From the NCBI GenBank assembly GCA_020137815.1, contig CM035358.1, positions 6,680,842 through 6,744,841 of the forward strand: 64,000 nucleotides of DNA, given 5' to 3'. The translations under genes were made by a program, and so were the position numbers. A model generated the notes under the pieces. That model was not told the origin of the DNA and searched no databases. It was given only the letters and a program-made list of their open reading frames with translations. This document shows, piece by piece, positions 10,113 through 20,848 of the stretch. Position 1 is the first letter of the stretch. Each line of letters opens with the position of its first letter. This DNA is from Hormiphora californensis (lineage: Eukaryota > Ctenophora > Tentaculata > Cydippida > Pleurobrachiidae).

Positions 10113-13100
10113 ATAGTAGTAAACAGATGGACAAAATACGGGGAGGAAAGTAAATGTTGGGCAGTTACAGTGTACGGATGAGAAATAGGGAAAGTAACAG
10201 AGTTGATGGCAGCAAGATACAACGAGGCTTAGGATATAGCAAAATAGTATATATCTGGAAAGTATAACAGATATCATTTTTCCTAAATCCTAAGACAATA
10301 ATATGAATAAAACATGAACATAATATGAACACAACATGACCACAACATACCCGCTCAGTAAGGCAACCTCACTCCCCATCTTGTTCAGGGCACAATTGGG
10401 TCCCCGTGTAGAGAATGACACATCTCTCACCAGGAGGTTGTCCATGAGTTCTGTCTGCCACTTTATGTGCACTTTCTCCTTGTAACATTTCACCTGGGGA
10501 GAGAAACATATATGATTAGAGGGGAAGAGGGGGAAGGGAAGAGAATGGAAATTTGCCAAAGTTATTTTTAGATATTTATGCATTCAAAAGAAGCGGTTTC
10601 GTTTTGAATGTTCCCTCACACAAATGGTGGGGGTGGGGAAATTGTGCGGGACCGTTTTGTGTGAGTTTTTCTTTGTTAAATAGCTCATAGAGAGGGGAGT
10701 AGCTACTTACAATCTCCCCCACTACACACATCCCTTTGTTACCGTTTTGGTAGCTCTCTCCCTCACTCCCCTTTTAGCGGGAGAGCCGATAACCACGCCA
10801 AGAGGCATAGAACACAGAGGGAGAGAGAGAAAGAGGGAGTCTAGGAGAGAGAGGGAGGGGGCGCCGCTAGGGAGGAGGGGGGAGGGGCAGTTTGCAACAA
10901 AATATGGGAATGAATTGCCCCCTTCCATGGTTTCCCCTGAGAAAACTCACCGTTTTTTGTCCATCAAAACTGGCTATTAGATCCTCTGCGCTAGGGAAGG
11001 GGTCCGTCATGTGTTCAGTTGTATTTCCCGTCGGGGCGGGGTCTATTCTCGCCTCGGGAACCTCAATAGTTACTATGTTGGCATAGTCCACATGGGTGTA
11101 GGAACTCACCTGGGGAGAGAGAGGGGGTGTTAGTGAGAGAGTGTGAGATGGGGAGAGGGATAGAGTGGGGTAGGAAAGAGAACGAGATATAGGGGAGTGA
11201 TCGTAATATTTTCGCTATAAATGCTATGATATTTAATTCTATAACATACCGGATATGTATCAGATACGTAATCAATAAACTCCTGTCGTTCTAAGTTGGT
11301 TGGTATATCGAACTCAATCGGTCGAATCTCACGGTTAGAAACTTTTCCATTCGTCTGAAAGGATTGAAATATTGGTAAATTGGGACGAATGGGGGAACTT
11401 GAGTGCTCCGTGAGATCTGTTGGGTCCTCGCCGGGGGACTGTGTTTTCGAGACGGGGTGGAGAGAAAATGCTGCAGAAATAGACATGGGGAGGAGACAAG
11501 TGCGGTGCGTGGATATGAAGTCCTGAAGTGGGATCGAGTGGCATTTTATACTTTTCATTAGAGTCAGATGCGCGCGCCCTACAACAAACATTCTCCCACC
11601 ACCATAACATAACAAAACGCAGAGTGAGAGAAAATGCTTTTCAATCAATACAATCCCTCCCCTCTCACGGTATCTTACTATAATAATTGATTAATCTAAA
11701 TGAGGACTGACAGCTGATATGGTGGCACAAATAAATACCAGAAATTCAACCCCCACTTTTCTCAAGAAACCACAAACCGACACCCGAGTCTCAGATATCA
11801 AAACCCCGATTTAAAACCAATCCAAAACAAAATACACTAATACTTACAATGACCATGACCTCCCCATCCATAGCACTGGTGTCTATTGTCCAGTGAACAT
11901 CAGTCCTCCCTCGGAGAACTAGCAACACGTTTATACTGTAGTAATCCTGAAAAAGGGAGGGTAATTTTGTGAAAAAAAGGGATTACAAAATAGTTTTAGC
12001 ATGTACAATTCAACAAGTAATACAATACATTCACCGAAGTAAGAAGTTATGGGGAGAATGAAAATTAATCGCCATGTTTTAGATTTTAGAACGTACCTGT
12101 CCGCTCGCTTTACTCTGGACTTTCACAGTTGCTTGTTGTTTGAAAAAGGCAAAATCAGTATCCTGTGTTTTATCCAGATCAATAATATGCGTTGAAGAAC
12201 CTGATAAGGAGAGAAGGGGGTTATAAACTTCCAAATTCCTTCTTATATTCTTCTCCTATCTTGCTTGCATTCCCCCGTGTTATCTCTTTGTGGTAGCGTA
12301 CGACACCCAAATCACATGATAAATTCATTACTGCCATTTGATAGATAGTCGAATTCTTTTCGCCAATCGAGTCAACAAAAAGAAGGAGAGAGAGAGAGAT
12401 AGATAGAGAGGGGAGACGAGGGAAAGAGGAGAGGGGGAAATGGAAGAAAAGAGAGATAGAGAGAGAGAGATAGGGGAGGTAAAGGAGAGGGAGTGGGGGA
12501 TAGAAGGAGAAGATAAAAGGGGAAACTTTCTCCCTCTTTCTCCCCATTCCATCCCCGCGTACGCCCATAAAAACACCGTATTGGTTTAATCTTTATTTCC
12601 TGGTAACTCTTATCAGCCCCTCCTTCATCTTCTCTCTCTCTCTCCTACCCTCCCCCTCTCTCTCTCTCTCATCTCTTCTCCTCTCTTCCTTTCTCTCTCT
12701 TCTTTCTCTCTCTCTCCTCTTCTTTTTTCTCGGTCAATTCTTTCTTCCCTTCTCTCTCCTTTTTAGGAGTTCTCGTCTCAATTAAATTGCCGTGTCAAAC
12801 TGAGCCCTTGGCCCCATTTTGGGGTTTTAATAATTTTCTAACGATAGAGGAAAGGGCAAGCGAGAGAGCTGAGAGAGAGAGAGAGGACAGAGAGAGAGGG
12901 GGCAGAGCTGAGAGAAGAGAGGATGGAGAGGGGAGAGATAAAGAGAGGGGGGCGAGATAGAGGAGAAAGGGGGAGACTGGAGGGCCCTTACGGAGGAATT
13001 ATTATTTATGAGATAAAATCACACACATCGGGTGTTATTAAAATGATAATGACACGAGAATACTCTTCACGTGTGAAGGCGACTCGAGGGAATATTTGGG

Positions 13101-15197
13101 TTATGGTGATTACTCGGCGTCCCCCTGCCCGGCCCCCTCTCTCCGTTAATGTGGGAAACATGTAGAATGACCGATTTTCGAGATATGTGGGGTGGGACGT
13201 GTGGTGTGTAAGCGGTGGTGAGATAGGAAGTGACCTAAAGAGAGAAGAAGATATAGAGCGTTCGAGAGAGAAGAGAAGATGTATATAGAAAGAGGGGAGA
13301 GAAAGGGGAGAGAAAGGGGAGAGAGAGAGAGAGAGCGCGAGAGAGAGAGCGAGAGAGGGAAGAGGAAGATAAGAGACGCAGGAGAAGATAATAGGGGGAA
13401 AAAGAGGAGACTAGAGAGAGAGGGGCGAAGAAGTCAAGAAGAGAGAGAGAGATAAGAAGGTTAGGATAGTGGGTATACGTACTAGTACGCTCACACTCCT
13501 CACGATACACTACTCCAAACAACCCTTTCCCCTGCTACATACACACCGCAACATAACCAGAGGGGCTCTCTGAGTGGAGGGGGCTCTATCACACTGTTGA
13601 GTGGCCCTCTCTCACTTCTCAGTCACAGCTGAGTGGCAGATCTCACTTCTCAGTCACAACTGAGTGGCAGCTCTCACTTCTCAGTCACTGTTGAGTGGCC
13701 TGTCAGATACTGATTTCTCAATTTTGGGGACTTGATTAATTTCAAGAGGATTCCTTCTCCCCTTGAAGCTATATTTTCTAACCCTCCATTGAATTGTCTA
13801 ATACTCCTCTCTGGTCAAGATCCGCCATTCTGTCCTCCGTACATCCGTACATTAAACTCTACTAACTTTCTCAGATTTGCATCTCCCCTCCTCCCCCTTT
13901 CTCTTTCTCCCTCTCTCGCTCTATCTTTATTTCTACCTCACTTCCTCCATAATTCCCATCCATCCCTATCTTTCTCCCTCCCTCTCTCTCTCTATATATT
14001 TGCACGGTGAGTGCTCCCCCAAGATGTTAAGGAAGTGGGTGTATAATAGCAACAAGCAGTGTGCCTCTCTCCTTCCTCCATCCTCTCTCCTCTCTCTCTC
14101 TCCTCCCCATTCTTTCCTCTCTCTCTATCCTCTCTCTCCTCCTCCTCCTATCCTTCCTCTCCTCTCTCCCCTTTCCCTACTTTTTTCCCCCCTCATCCCC
14201 CCCCTCCCTTCCCCGTTAGTTACAACACCGCTGGCGTGTTCGTTCTCTCTTTCTCCGTTAACCTTTGCCCGTCTAAGGAGGGGAGGAAAGGAGGAAGGAG
14301 AGGATTGAGGAAAGTCGATCAGTCGGGAGGAGTTGAAGAGGAGAGAAGGGAGAAGGAGGAGGGGGTGGATGGAGGGACGGGTTTAAACTGTATTTCTTGA
14401 GTTTAGTTGTTTTTGGGGATACAATTTTTTAGCAAGTTTCCCGATCAATGATCCTGCAAAATTTTTAACGGTTATAATGGTGGAAATTGGCCCCAGAAAA
14501 TAAATGAACTGGGGATTGAAAACGGAGGTAGATGGTAGAAAGAGAGAAAAAGAGGATACATGAGAACGAAGAGAAGAAAAGGAGGAGTATCGATTTGGTA
14601 ATAACGGGATTGCATTGGGTGTCGTGAAAGGGGAATTTGTAAGGAGGATGGTACAAAAAAATGCAAAAGCCTGGATTGAAAAGGAGAGGGAAGAGAGAGA
14701 AAAGAAGAGAAGAGAGTAGAGAGGGGGAGAGGGGGGGAAAGGGGAGGGGAGGGGAAAGGGGGGGGGGGAGGAGAAGCAAAAAAGGAGAGAGAGACAGAGA
14801 AGGGCAGAAAAGAAAGGGGGAATAAGGGAAAAAGAGGGGAATAAAGAGAGACACGAAGGAAGGGCATTTCACGGGGACACATCAAAAAAATAGCAATAGA
14901 CGGGATTTTTTTTCCCATCGCCTCGTCTCAAGATTTTTAGATTTTTTTTATATCTGTGTGCAGGGGTTTTGCTGCATGTTAAAAAAAAATACTTTTAGCG
15001 GCAGGGTTCAAGGTGCATTTTAGAAAAGTATGATTTTATCGAAAGAGTGGTATACTATCCTTGGACACAGGGGAAGTAAAGGGGAAAGGGTCGGGGGGGA
15101 AAATTTAGTAGGTTTTGGTNNNNAACTTTGGGTAAACTGAGAATGGAGAATGGGGAATGAAAGCGTTTGTTTCTGTTGCTTGCACCTCTAAAAGTAT

Positions 15198-15233
<36 letters not shown>

Positions 15234-15678
15234 GGAGAGAGAGGCAGAGTGAGAGTAGCGGAGACGAGAGACGAGAGAGAACGAGAGGAGATGAGGGAGA
15301 GAGAGAGAGAGAGGAGAGGAAGGAGGAGAGAGAGAGAGAGGAGAGAGAGAGAGGATGGTTGATTTTCAAAAGGCGGAAAAATTATATATAACACATGTTA
15401 GTATGCGACATGCATAATACAAGCGGCTAGAGAGGGAGGGGGATGATAGGTCGAGTGTGTAGAGGTAACGTGAGAGCGTGAGATTTGAGGAAATGGCAGT
15501 TAAACATATTATCGATAACATGTCAACAATATTTTATTTGACTGCCAAACGAATGAAATATGTCGACCTGGTCAGGATGGCTCCAATAATTCTATACCCT
15601 CAATTAATACCTACAATCTAACAGATATATCCTACCTGAGATGGCGGCCAGAAGATATACAAATACTAATAAATCCAT
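4947..15678 (-). CDS. TGFBR3: Betaglycan/endoglin-like TGF-beta co-receptor (ZP domain, single membrane span)
   Basis: Likely cell-surface co-receptor for TGF-beta family ligands. Exons in transcript order: 15678-15636, 12200-12097, 11946-11848, 11354-11250, 11109-10951, 10770-10711, 10493-10351, 9721-9625, 9105-8940, 8047-7913, about 7061-7000 (3' end unresolved), 5949-5760 and 5242-4947 (stop TGA). Exon 1 encodes the signal peptide MDLLVFVYLLAAIS. Next come about 175 residues resembling the betaglycan orphan region (VHWTIDTSAMDGEVMVI, VSSYTHVDYANI). The ZP domain runs from VKCYKEKVHIKW through YTQCGFQATKERY, IDVQCRIYNKTG and VVEECFLSPNKDN to CSSGSDICKRD. A Thr-rich stalk with N-glycosylation sequons precedes the span SVGLLIGISLGSFALGIIL. 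The tail is about 60 residues and ends in SSGI. At roughly 560-580 residues it is shorter than vertebrate betaglycan (about 850). I see no acidic SG glycosaminoglycan site. One ZP exon is damaged by the poor-quality block at 6090-6900. Confidence 0.85.
5683..5769 (-). repeat. Tandem duplication of a splice-donor region in the betaglycan-like gene
   Basis: The true donor of exon 5949-5760 (sequence atcg|gtaggt read on the minus strand) lies in caacctaccgattggaat at 5752-5769. The same string recurs at 5683-5700, about 69 bases further into the intron, with similar flanks (agctct and poly-C). Using the second donor would add an in-frame TGA two codons after the first donor. Confidence 0.7.
6090..6900. 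other. Suspected low-quality, homopolymer-inflated block
   Basis: Runs of G, A and T of 4-14 bases dominate, such as gggggggattgggggggggg, with almost no ordinary sequence between. The style matches 33300-37430 and differs from the rest of the window. It falls where the ZP exon starting at 7061 should finish. A good donor (gcg|gtgagt, minus strand, about 6073) sits at its edge. I treat it as probable sequencing or assembly error rather than biology. Confidence 0.6.
7153..7820. mobile_element. Long fold-back element in a betaglycan-like intron
   Basis: The left half (from ggggggccgtcacctttttt through repeated gcccatatttgcccat to about 7485) is the inverted copy of the right half (about 7490 to ggtggtggcccccc). 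Each arm is about 330 bp, with mismatches. Both arms carry clustered gcccat/atgggc units. It lies between exons 8047-7913 and 7061, in GA-rich surroundings. No ORF. Confidence 0.7.
8034..8400 (-). repeat. Minisatellite overlapping a splice acceptor
   Basis: Tandem, partly degenerate units of gttactgcaagggggaggggtgttagg type. The part gttggggtccgttactg, which contains the true acceptor and first codons of exon 8047-7913, is repeated at 8079-8096 and 8119-8136, upstream in the direction of transcription. This creates decoy acceptors. Confidence 0.7.
9495..9603. mobile_element. hAT-type MITE copy D
   Basis: 109 bp, inverted relative to copies A-C. Ends CAGGAACCGACCGAA and TTCGGTCGGTTCCTG, with the 8-bp duplication TCACGTGA on both sides. 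It inserted in the betaglycan-like intron between 9105 and 9625, 22 bases from exon 9721-9625. Confidence 0.8.
12600..15400. repeat. Purine/pyrimidine-rich intron 1 of the betaglycan-like gene
   Basis: Intron 1 (12201-15635) is mostly long GA or CT tracts whose strand bias flips several times: CT near 12630-12760, GA near 12850-13480, CT near 13880-14220, GA near 14260-14860 and GA near 15200-15350. A short minisatellite (ctcacttctcagtcacagct units) occupies 13570-13700. No exon is recognised. Bases 15120-15123 are Ns, an assembly gap. Confidence 0.7.
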
Positions 15679-17484
15679 GTGATTTCTTGTCGTCTCAATT
15701 TCATGCCATAGCTAAAAAGGAAGTTCAGCAAATTCGCATTGCGAAATCAATCCAAATACAATTAAAAGCAGCTAGCAAGGCGATACAACGGAATACATGC
15801 GTCAAGAAATAAATATCGTGCCTTTACCCTTTCCTTATTGCTGCAGCAGCATTAATACTAAAGATCTAGAATATTCTCTTGCGACAAAGTTAATGAGAAA
15901 TTGCAATGTTGACATCTAGCCTGAAGTACAAATAAGGGACGAGAATTCAATAAATTTCAATACTGACTAAAGCGGCTAAAGACATATCGCCACCCACCGT
16001 GATGATAATGAATATATCGTGGTTGTCAAGAGAAGAGGAACACTATAGATGTTGACAAATTGATAAAATTATGCCGCATTTTAAACCTGATTGTTTGCCT
16101 GGCTAGACTGTGTTTCGGGCGCCCCGCCCCCGAATCCTTTACAAATGTAAAGGGAGGGTTAGAACATAGCAACTGATTGTATAAACTACGCTTGTTTAAT
16201 AAAGAATCCAATCCTGCAGAGGCATATTTAATTTATTACTTGTGTTGAAGGACTGACGGATATTAACATTTAAAAAGCTGTATTACTTGTTGAATTGTAT
16301 ATACTTTTAAAACTATTTTGTAAAGTTTTATCTTTTTTAATATTCTATGACCTGGGTATCTTTCAAACTGTCTTGAGCTGATACCATCGACAAATGATTT
16401 TAATAATCAGTGACGTATACATAAAATCTCCGTGATATTGGCCGCCCACAGAGCGCCAGCCACGAAGTGGTTCACTCCAGGCAGTCCACTAACATTGATT
16501 GCTTTTCTGCCGTAGACCGCATCGTAGACCGCATCGTAGGTAACGATTGATTCAGGCGGCCAATATGATAGAGCACCATTATCGTAAAAAGTAATAAGGA
16601 GCTCAATTTATCATGCAGCTTGCAAAGGAAAATAGCGCTTTAGAAATTTAGTAGCAGTGCAGTGGATCTACTCAAAGTCAAATTTAGAATTGTCAATCTA
16701 CCAAAATTAAAAACTGCACAGCCGTGTATAGACTTAAAGGGTAGCACTTTCAATATCAAAATAAGATTAATAAATCAATTGATAAAACTGTTAATCTAAA
16801 TTTACATCAAGTAGAGAAACGCGTAACTGGTAACAACAAACTTGACAATTTATCAAACACGAATCAATTTTATGAATTTAAAAACATTTTGTTAGAATTA
16901 GGATGACCACTCGTCATGATTCTTAGACCTCTGACAACACACTTCAAAGGATAGAGATACGATTAGACTTCAGAGAACAGCACAGGACCTGTGTAAGAGG
17001 GGAAACAGACGCGGTTGCCGGTTCAAAAAATGAAACTGTAACGCGTTTGGGAACCGGGCGAGGCCGAGAGGGAAATTACTTTTTTTATTTTTTCGCGCGC
17101 GTAGTTTAGCAGCGAAGTAAAGTTATTATCGCGCGTTACATTACTTACCGCGCCAGAAATTCAAACTCGAGTCCGCGCGATCGCGAGCCAAGACTTTTAA
17201 GTTTTTCGCGCAAAAAAACAACTTTTTTTCGCCCAAAAACGTTCCTCCCCCCTCCCTTGAAAAGCGCTGCCTTGGAATGCATTGCAGTCCCCCCCATGCG
17301 TGCACCCCCGCAACGAGGGGCCTGCAGCGTATGCCAATGCCTTATCCAACGTTTGCCAACTCCCCAAACTTCCCTGACGCACAGCTCCAGTGTACGCTTT
17401 ACAGCTCCCCAGCACACAGATAAGAAAATACTGGTTTTGAATGTGTCCCATATGCAACCTTCATCACCTTCCAAATTCTATAGA
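15679..17484. other. Upstream flank of the betaglycan-like gene, repeats only
   Basis: The promoter of the minus-strand receptor should lie here; no clear TATA box is seen. 16094-16178 is a dispersed repeat (cctggctagactgtgtttc ... gggttagaacatagcaa), also at 19301-19382. 16435-16566 is bounded by the 12-bp inverted repeat atattggccgcc / ggcggccaatat. 17230-17340 is another dispersed repeat (gcgctgcct, ccccgcaacgaggggcctgc), shared with 38815, 48480 and 49080. No gene is recognised. Confidence 0.6.
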
Positions 17485-17778
17485 CTAGTGCACCCATTGG
17501 GCGCGCCTCAAGTAAGGGCCTTTTGATAACCCAGTCCCACCCGGCTTCGCCGTGTGGCTCATTTCGCCACTTTCAACGTCAATAACACCGTTGCCATGGC
17601 AACTGAATTGGTAAACATGGTGACTGGCATTTTTCAGATTCTCCCAAAACGTGCTCAAGTCATCGAGCAGGTTACCTTTAGTAGCTACAATCGCTACTAT
17701 GAACACCAAACACCACTTGATCATCATTACAATGTAAAACAAAAAAGGATCTACTTCTGAACCGACAAAATACAACAA
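17485..17778 (-). CDS. Possible small secreted-protein ORF or first exon
   Basis: Not recognised. From an internal ATG at 17727 the frame reads MMIKWCLVFIVAIVATKG, a credible signal peptide (short basic start, hydrophobic core, small residues at the end). About 64 ordinary residues follow to a stop at 17485. The bases after the signal part (aaag|gtaacc, minus strand) could also be a splice donor, which would make this a first exon whose partner I cannot find. The X-box at 17590-17603 falls inside the ORF. It could equally be chance. Confidence 0.25.
   Translation of the reverse strand: MLYFVGSEVDPFLFYIVMMIKWCLVFIVAIVATKGNLLDDLSTFWENLKNASHHVYQFSCHGNGVIDVESGEMSHTAKPGGTGLSKGPYLRRAQWVH
17590..17603. 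promoter_or_regulatory. X-box palindrome
   Basis: GTTGCCATGGCAAC is a perfect symmetric match to the RFX X-box consensus. It is isolated and overlaps the weak ORF at 17485-17778. Confidence 0.35.
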
Positions 17779-17779
17779 G

Positions 17780-18217
17780 AAGAAGATCTCTGATCACTAT
17801 ACTGGGCGGGTAGATCACTGTTTAAATATGGGCGCTGTTATAGCAGGGGCGGGTAGAATCTACCCGGTAGATCACTTAAAATCTGGGCGCTGAGTACTGG
17901 GCGGAACACTGTTGACAGTAATACGCCCACCCCAACTTTATGACATCGCCTAGGGTGGAATGTCAGCCCTGATATACTTATCGATATGCTCTACAGCTCT
18001 GAAGAAGATCTCTGATCACTATACTGGGCGGGTAGATTACTGTCTAGGTAAATATGGGCGCTGTTATACCAGGGGCGGGTAGATCACTATTAAAATCTGG
18101 GCGCTGAGTACTGGGCGGAACACTGTTGACAGTAATACGCCCACCCCAACTTTATGACATCGCCTAGGGTGGAATGTCAGCCCTGATATACTTATCGATA
18201 TGCTCTACAGCTCTGAA
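17780..18217. repeat. Direct tandem duplication of about 220 bp
   Basis: The sequence from gaagatctctgatcactata to gatatgctctacagctctg occurs at about 17782-17999 and again at 18005-18217, nearly identical apart from small indels. The shared end encodes, on the minus strand, the last residues of the Helitron Rep fragment (EHIDKYIRADIPP). The duplication therefore postdates the Helitron remnant. Confidence 0.8.
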
Positions 18218-18493
18218 CTTGTATCCATCCTTCAGCCAAAACGCAATGTGGGTGTGAGGAAGGCCACGCTTTTGAAATTCAATAACTCCAGATACAGCTT
18301 GCTGCTCTCCAAAAGCGACCTTAAGGTCCTCATGAAACTCTTTTAAATGGAGGTTAAAAGCGGCCGCTACAATATCAGGCCTATCAGACGCAGTAAGGGG
18401 TGTGTCACTACACAGTACACACACGATGGGCAGTGGAGGTTGTGCCATCTTCATTCTGTACCTGGAATCCCTCGTTACCGAGATTTTTGACAA
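18164..18493 (-). pseudogene. Helitron Rep (HUH nuclease) fragment
   Basis: The minus frame contains RPDIVAAAFNLHLKEF, then VSGVIEFQKRGLPHTHI and FWLKDGYKF, then EHIDKYIRADIPP. This order and the H-x-H in PHTHI are the hallmark of the Helitron Rep/helicase N-terminal nuclease domain, which nicks DNA in rolling-circle transposition. Only about 95 residues survive: the Tyr motif, the helicase and the element ends are absent. The fragment has no stop over this length, but it is not a functional transposase. Confidence 0.85.
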
Positions 18494-19368
18494 TATCAGG
18501 ATGTTTTGGGTTACATGTAAACGTGATAAATAAATCAGGTTTAGAAATCTTGGCTGTCAATTGTCATGGCCATTTAAATAGAGATGGTAAGCTACTGACA
18601 GTTAGCCGTGGCCATTTGGTCACAAAGATGTCCCTGAGTCCCCTCCCCACCGTCACATTTCACGATGACTCGCACATGAATAAGTAAATACGAGGGTCGA
18701 GAAACGATGTAAGGAAAAACAGAAGTACTGCATCTAGACTTTTGTGCCCCTATTATCAAATGTGCAGTGGCACTACAGTAGTGCAACTATGTACAACCGT
18801 GTCTCGCACAAGACTGTCCTCTGGTCGCATAAATCGAGCACCGTGTCCGATGTAACAGTCAGTGCCTGACAAGGAAAAGTGGAAAACATTTCCCAATGTG
18901 ATCCCGGATATAGGGGCTGGGAATGTTAATGAGTTCAACAATTTACCGGGCATTTGTTGGACACCTCAGGATACAGGGCCATTACTGATCGACTTTTTAG
19001 TAGGGGGACGACCTGATAACTGTAATATTTATATCACAGTTATCAGGTCGTCCTTTATAAAGGAGGAGAAGATGCATTTGATTTTTGTGGATTTCCTGAC
19101 ATGACCAGTTGAATATAAGTAGAGTCGAACAGTTCTTTCGGGAATAGTTAATATAGGTTTACACTCAATATAATATAGGTTTACACTCACTAAAAAGAGA
19201 TAATATAATACATACACCAGACAGTAGACAATAAAATTATCTATAGTAGTATAAATCGTAACCTTCATCTTCATCATCATTATATGATACATTATACACT
19301 CTTGCCTAGCTAGACTGTGTTTCCTGCGCCCCGCCCGCGATACACACATTTACAAATGTAAAGGGGGG
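18494..19368. other. Non-genic stretch downstream of the ISG20-like gene
   Basis: The 80-codon plus-strand frame at 18862-19104 and 65-codon minus-strand frame at 18756-18953 match no family that I recognise. A perfect 18-bp hairpin lies at 19006-19053. 19301-19382 is a dispersed repeat (cttgcctagctagactgtg ... ggttagaacataacaaa). Confidence 0.5.
19006..19053. repeat. Perfect 18-bp hairpin
   Basis: Left arm ggacgacctgataactgt (19006-19023), 12-base AT-rich loop, right arm acagttatcaggtcgtcc (19036-19053). It may be the end of a transposon remnant. It is not a bacterial-type terminator in this context. Confidence 0.7.
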
Positions 19369-20436
19369 TTAGAACATAACAAATACACTCTGGTCGCGGT
19401 ATGTGGTATTCCAGTTATCCTCAGCTTTTTTGTACAATTTCATCGTAGCTCTGGCATCCTCGACAGAACTGTGTGAACCTTTCTGAATATCCAAGTGAAG
19501 AATGCGGCCTGAAGTTATGTATTTTACAAAGAAATAGTCGCTCTGAGACTAAATGATTGAAATACTCCATGACTAAAACACTACGTACGTGCAAGAATTT
19601 TTAAGGATGGCTTTCTTCCAATATCACCGAAAACACCAAAAGCAAGAACACGCAAGTGGATGCAAAGTGATGTGTCCAATCGTAACTGGGGCGGTGGCGT
19701 GTATTCAAGAACCTGCAGATCTTTTACTAGATCATGGCCGACAATGTATTTGTCATTGAGAATTCCCAGTATTTCTAGTCTCGCGGCAGCGTAGGGAACT
19801 GCATCTCGCATGTGTCTCGGTCTAATTCCACTGAACCTGAAAACCATGTCTTTCATGTTATTCAAGAAAACACGATGACTTATGGGGCTGTGGCATTGCC
19901 ACCACAGTTGAATTTAATTCGAATGGCTCATTTCCCCAATACAATAAGCATCCTCAATAATCTTCTTGTCCGCTGAAATAGATAGTTAGATGATATCAAA
20001 TGACTGTCAACCGTCCTATAAACATATGTTTATAGGAACTAATGACAATGTATAAACTAATTTTGTTTTGGATCATTTCAAACCTCGTCCGATAATCTAT
20101 AATTTGTCCTGAGGGTCGGACGTATTCGTCATACAAGATCCCTCCATTGTAGTTCACGATACTACACCTCGCTAGTGCACCAACTTGTCCTCCAGTGGGA
20201 CCCCGAACACCCACCTGACAGGGTTCACGTGGTTTGTTATGTTCCAACGTTCCTTTACATTTGTGGGGGGGGGGGGTACGGAGAAACAAGGCGAGCAAGG
20301 CAACATACGATGGGGTGGTGGAGGGTGAAGGGTATCAGATATATGTAGGAGGAAGTCATCAAAAAGTTTAAAAAACACCCACCATCTCACAGTCCAGTGC
20401 GACAATGTTATCCGGAATTAGCCTGGGGAGTGCCAT
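19369..20436 (-). CDS. ISG20: ISG20-like DEDDh 3'-5' exonuclease
   Basis: Small exonuclease of the ISG20/AEN/REXO4 group, expected to degrade RNA or single-stranded DNA. Exons 20436-20383, 20214-20084, 19836-19589 and 19508-19369 join in phase to 190 residues (human ISG20 has 181). The start [18 protein letters not shown] places the exonuclease I motif D15/E17 close to the N-terminus, as in ISG20, and needs no further 5' exon. An in-frame ATG 21 codons upstream would add a hydrophobic leader and is less likely. Later motifs: [52 protein letters not shown] (third Asp) and [14 protein letters not shown] (catalytic His and last Asp). All catalytic residues are present. The donor at 20083 is GTTTGA, a weak site. 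The stop codon falls inside a dispersed repeat. Confidence 0.9.
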
Positions 20437-20848
20437 AGAGAAAATACACACAAGGTAGAAGCAAACTCGCATAAATATATTTATATGGGCGACACACATT
20501 TTACTTCCCTGTGTGTGTCGAAACACGAGATCTAGCGAAAGAAAAAGCAGATAAGGAGCTGAAACGAAATTAACTTATTAAATAATCGAAATCAGTCTGA
20601 GTTGAGTTATAAATATTAAATTCGATTTCCCCCTTGACCCCAACTTAGTTGGACTCGGATCCACTCCTGTAATCCAACATGAGTGTCGGAAACCCTGCTT
20701 GAAACCCAGGATCCTGCGATCGTCAAAAATAAAAACAAACGCTGATTTGAAATGATGAGAAAAATAAAATTAACTGGACAAAAAGAATCAGCTCATATGA
20801 TAATTATAATATGTAGCGATCAATATTACACAGTAATTACAGTAATTA
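20437..20848 (-). promoter_or_regulatory. Likely promoter region of the ISG20-like gene
   Basis: Only 412 bp separate the GPCR stop codon from the ISG20-like start, so the exonuclease promoter probably lies here. Several GAAA half-sites cluster at 20519-20571 (tcgaaacac, agcgaaagaaaaag, ctgaaacgaaatt), which loosely recalls IRF-type elements, but no exact GAAANNGAAA is present. No coding exon is seen. Confidence 0.4.

Noticed and set aside
13877..14400. Ser/Pro/Leu-rich ORFs
   Set aside because: CT-rich tract in an intron of the betaglycan-like gene; no splice sites or domain.
18862..19104. 80-codon ORF (VIPDIGAGNVNEF, GICWTPQDTGPLL)
   Set aside because: Composition looks coding-like but I recognise no family, and it runs into a perfect hairpin.
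20261..20275. Rho-independent or other bacterial-type signals
   Set aside because: The window is clearly eukaryotic with spliced genes; G-runs and hairpins are not terminators here.
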